Origin: Candidatus Methanomarinus sp. HR1
GTDB lineage: Archaea; Halobacteriota; Methanosarcinia; Methanosarcinales; Methanocomedenaceae
Length of the DNA: 6,409 bases
NCBI GenBank assembly: GCA_002926195.1
Contig: MZXQ01000232.1
Span: 12,271-18,679, forward strand
Reading direction: 5' to 3'
Within the stretch, counting starts at the first letter, position 1. Every line of letters starts with the position of its first letter. Shown here piece after piece: positions 5,742 to 6,409 of the stretch. Made by a program: the position numbers and the translations under genes. The notes beneath the pieces were generated by a model. The model did not search any database. It was not told where the DNA came from and saw only the letters and a program-made list of their open reading frames with translations.

Positions 5742-6409
5742 ATGAGAATATCATGTTCATCATTATTTTTATGGAATTACCATACCAATGAGATCATTGA
5801 AATACTATCCCGGGCCGGGATAGATAGTATCGAGTTCTGGCCGGAAACTCCTGAATTCTGGATGCACAGGCATGAACCTGATGCAATAAAACAATTAAAA
5901 GAAACAATTTCAGCTTTAACTGATCATTGTACAGTTCATGTCCCTATACTTGATCTGAACGCTTCATCCTATAACGAACATGTATGTAAAGCTACTATTA
6001 TGGAAACATTATGGGCCATTGACCTGAGTGCGATACTGGAAGCATCGGTATTGACCATACATCCGGGACACAGAACAGTTCACCGTGCTCCAACTCCTAT
6101 GGATTGGGACAGGTTCTATCATTATCTCTCAGTCTGTATCAAACATGCAAACCAGGTAGGTGTCACACTGGCCCTTGAGAACATGACCAGGAATATAAGG
6201 AGTATGTGTTACGATACAGCCGGAATGTCAGAAGTTTTGTTAAAATTTCCTGATCTAATGGTCACACTGGACATAGCACACGCTTTGTACTCAGGTAAGG
6301 ATACTGCCATGAAATTTATAGATGAACTTGGTGATAGGATCATACATGTTCATTCAGGAGATATTCACAACAAGATTCCCCATTATCCGTTATATTTATA
6401 TAATAACCC
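5742..6409 (+). CDS. Sugar isomerase/AP endonuclease 2-like TIM-barrel protein (3' truncated by window edge)
   Basis: The first 222 residues of a protein of the xylose isomerase-like TIM-barrel superfamily (Pfam AP_endonuc_2) are visible; the frame is still open at the right edge. Signature strands appear in order: SIEFWPE (29-35), VHVPILDLN (65-73), VLTIHPGH (103-110), VTLALENMTR (141-150), VTLDIAHA (174-181) and IIHVHSGDIHN (200-210). Plausible metal ligands are E146, D177, H180 and H204, by analogy with this superfamily. The fold covers sugar isomerases and epimerases as well as endonuclease IV, and I cannot assign a substrate. The gene follows arcS with no gap and has a strong ribosome binding site, so it is co-expressed with tRNA-modification genes. 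By family size roughly 35-60 residues should be missing at the end. A GC-rich inverted repeat lies in its early coding region (5802-5830). Confidence 0.8.
   Translation, partial: MRISCSSLFLWNYHTNEIIEILSRAGIDSIEFWPETPEFWMHRHEPDAIKQLKETISALTDHCTVHVPILDLNASSYNEHVCKATIMETLWAIDLSAILEASVLTIHPGHRTVHRAPTPMDWDRFYHYLSVCIKHANQVGVTLALENMTRNIRSMCYDTAGMSEVLLKFPDLMVTLDIAHALYSGKDTAMKFIDELGDRIIHVHSGDIHNKIPHYPLYLYNN
5802..5830 (+). repeat. Nested inverted repeats in early coding sequence of the TIM-barrel gene
   Basis: CTATCCCG (5805-5812) and CGGGATAG (5816-5823) form a perfect 8-base-pair stem with a three-base loop. An overlapping perfect pair, ATACTATC (5802-5809) with GATAGTAT (5823-5830), can form a competing 8-base-pair stem. 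The repeats lie about 60 bases after the start codon and encode ordinary family residues (ILSRAGIDSIE), so they may be coincidental. Confidence 0.5.

Noticed and set aside
1..6409. CRISPR array, insertion sequence, prophage or defence cassette
   Set aside because: No regularly spaced direct repeats, terminal repeats, transposase or integrase motifs were seen. The tRNA-Arg 3' end has no visible duplicate elsewhere in the window that would mark an integration site.

Overview
The window looks like chromosomal housekeeping DNA from a euryarchaeon. It encodes a Csl4 exosome subunit, the archaeal RNA polymerase subunit L, a Rio2 kinase, an archaeosine synthase (ArcS) and a tRNA gene without an encoded CCA end. 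The moderately AT-rich composition and the protein sequences suggest the methanogen/ANME part of the Euryarchaeota, perhaps Methanosarcinales-like; that placement is an impression and was not tested by any comparison.

Layout. Positions 1-255 hold the 3' end of a METTL5-like rRNA/RNA methylase. A 118-base A- and purine-rich gap follows, then three tightly packed plus-strand genes: csl4, rpoL and a DUF99 (endonuclease V-like) gene. The last two overlap in a TAATG junction. A tRNA-Arg with anticodon GCG lies at 1937-2008. A short convergent junction with a hairpin separates it from rio2 on the minus strand. rio2 diverges from a second plus-strand operon across 57 bases that hold one symmetric TATA-like element. 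That operon has a TtuA/Ncs6-type tRNA 2-thiouridine synthetase, arcS one base later, and a TIM-barrel protein of the xylose isomerase/AP endonuclease 2 fold that runs off the right edge.

How the genes fit together. Almost every gene serves RNA synthesis, processing, modification or degradation: rRNA methylation (METTL5-like), 3'-5' RNA decay (Csl4), transcription (RpoL), 30S maturation (Rio2), and tRNA thiolation and archaeosine formation (TtuA/Ncs6, ArcS). The tRNA-Arg has G15 and C48, so it should be a substrate of the archaeosine pathway to which ArcS belongs. The DUF99 protein and the TIM-barrel protein are the only two whose roles are not explained by recognised family function.

I found no mobile element, CRISPR array, defence locus or clearly new system. 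The points most worth a second look are regulatory or start-site oddities: the csl4 5' region, the shared symmetric promoter, the hairpin at the rio2 end, and the unexplained TIM-barrel gene in a tRNA-modification operon.
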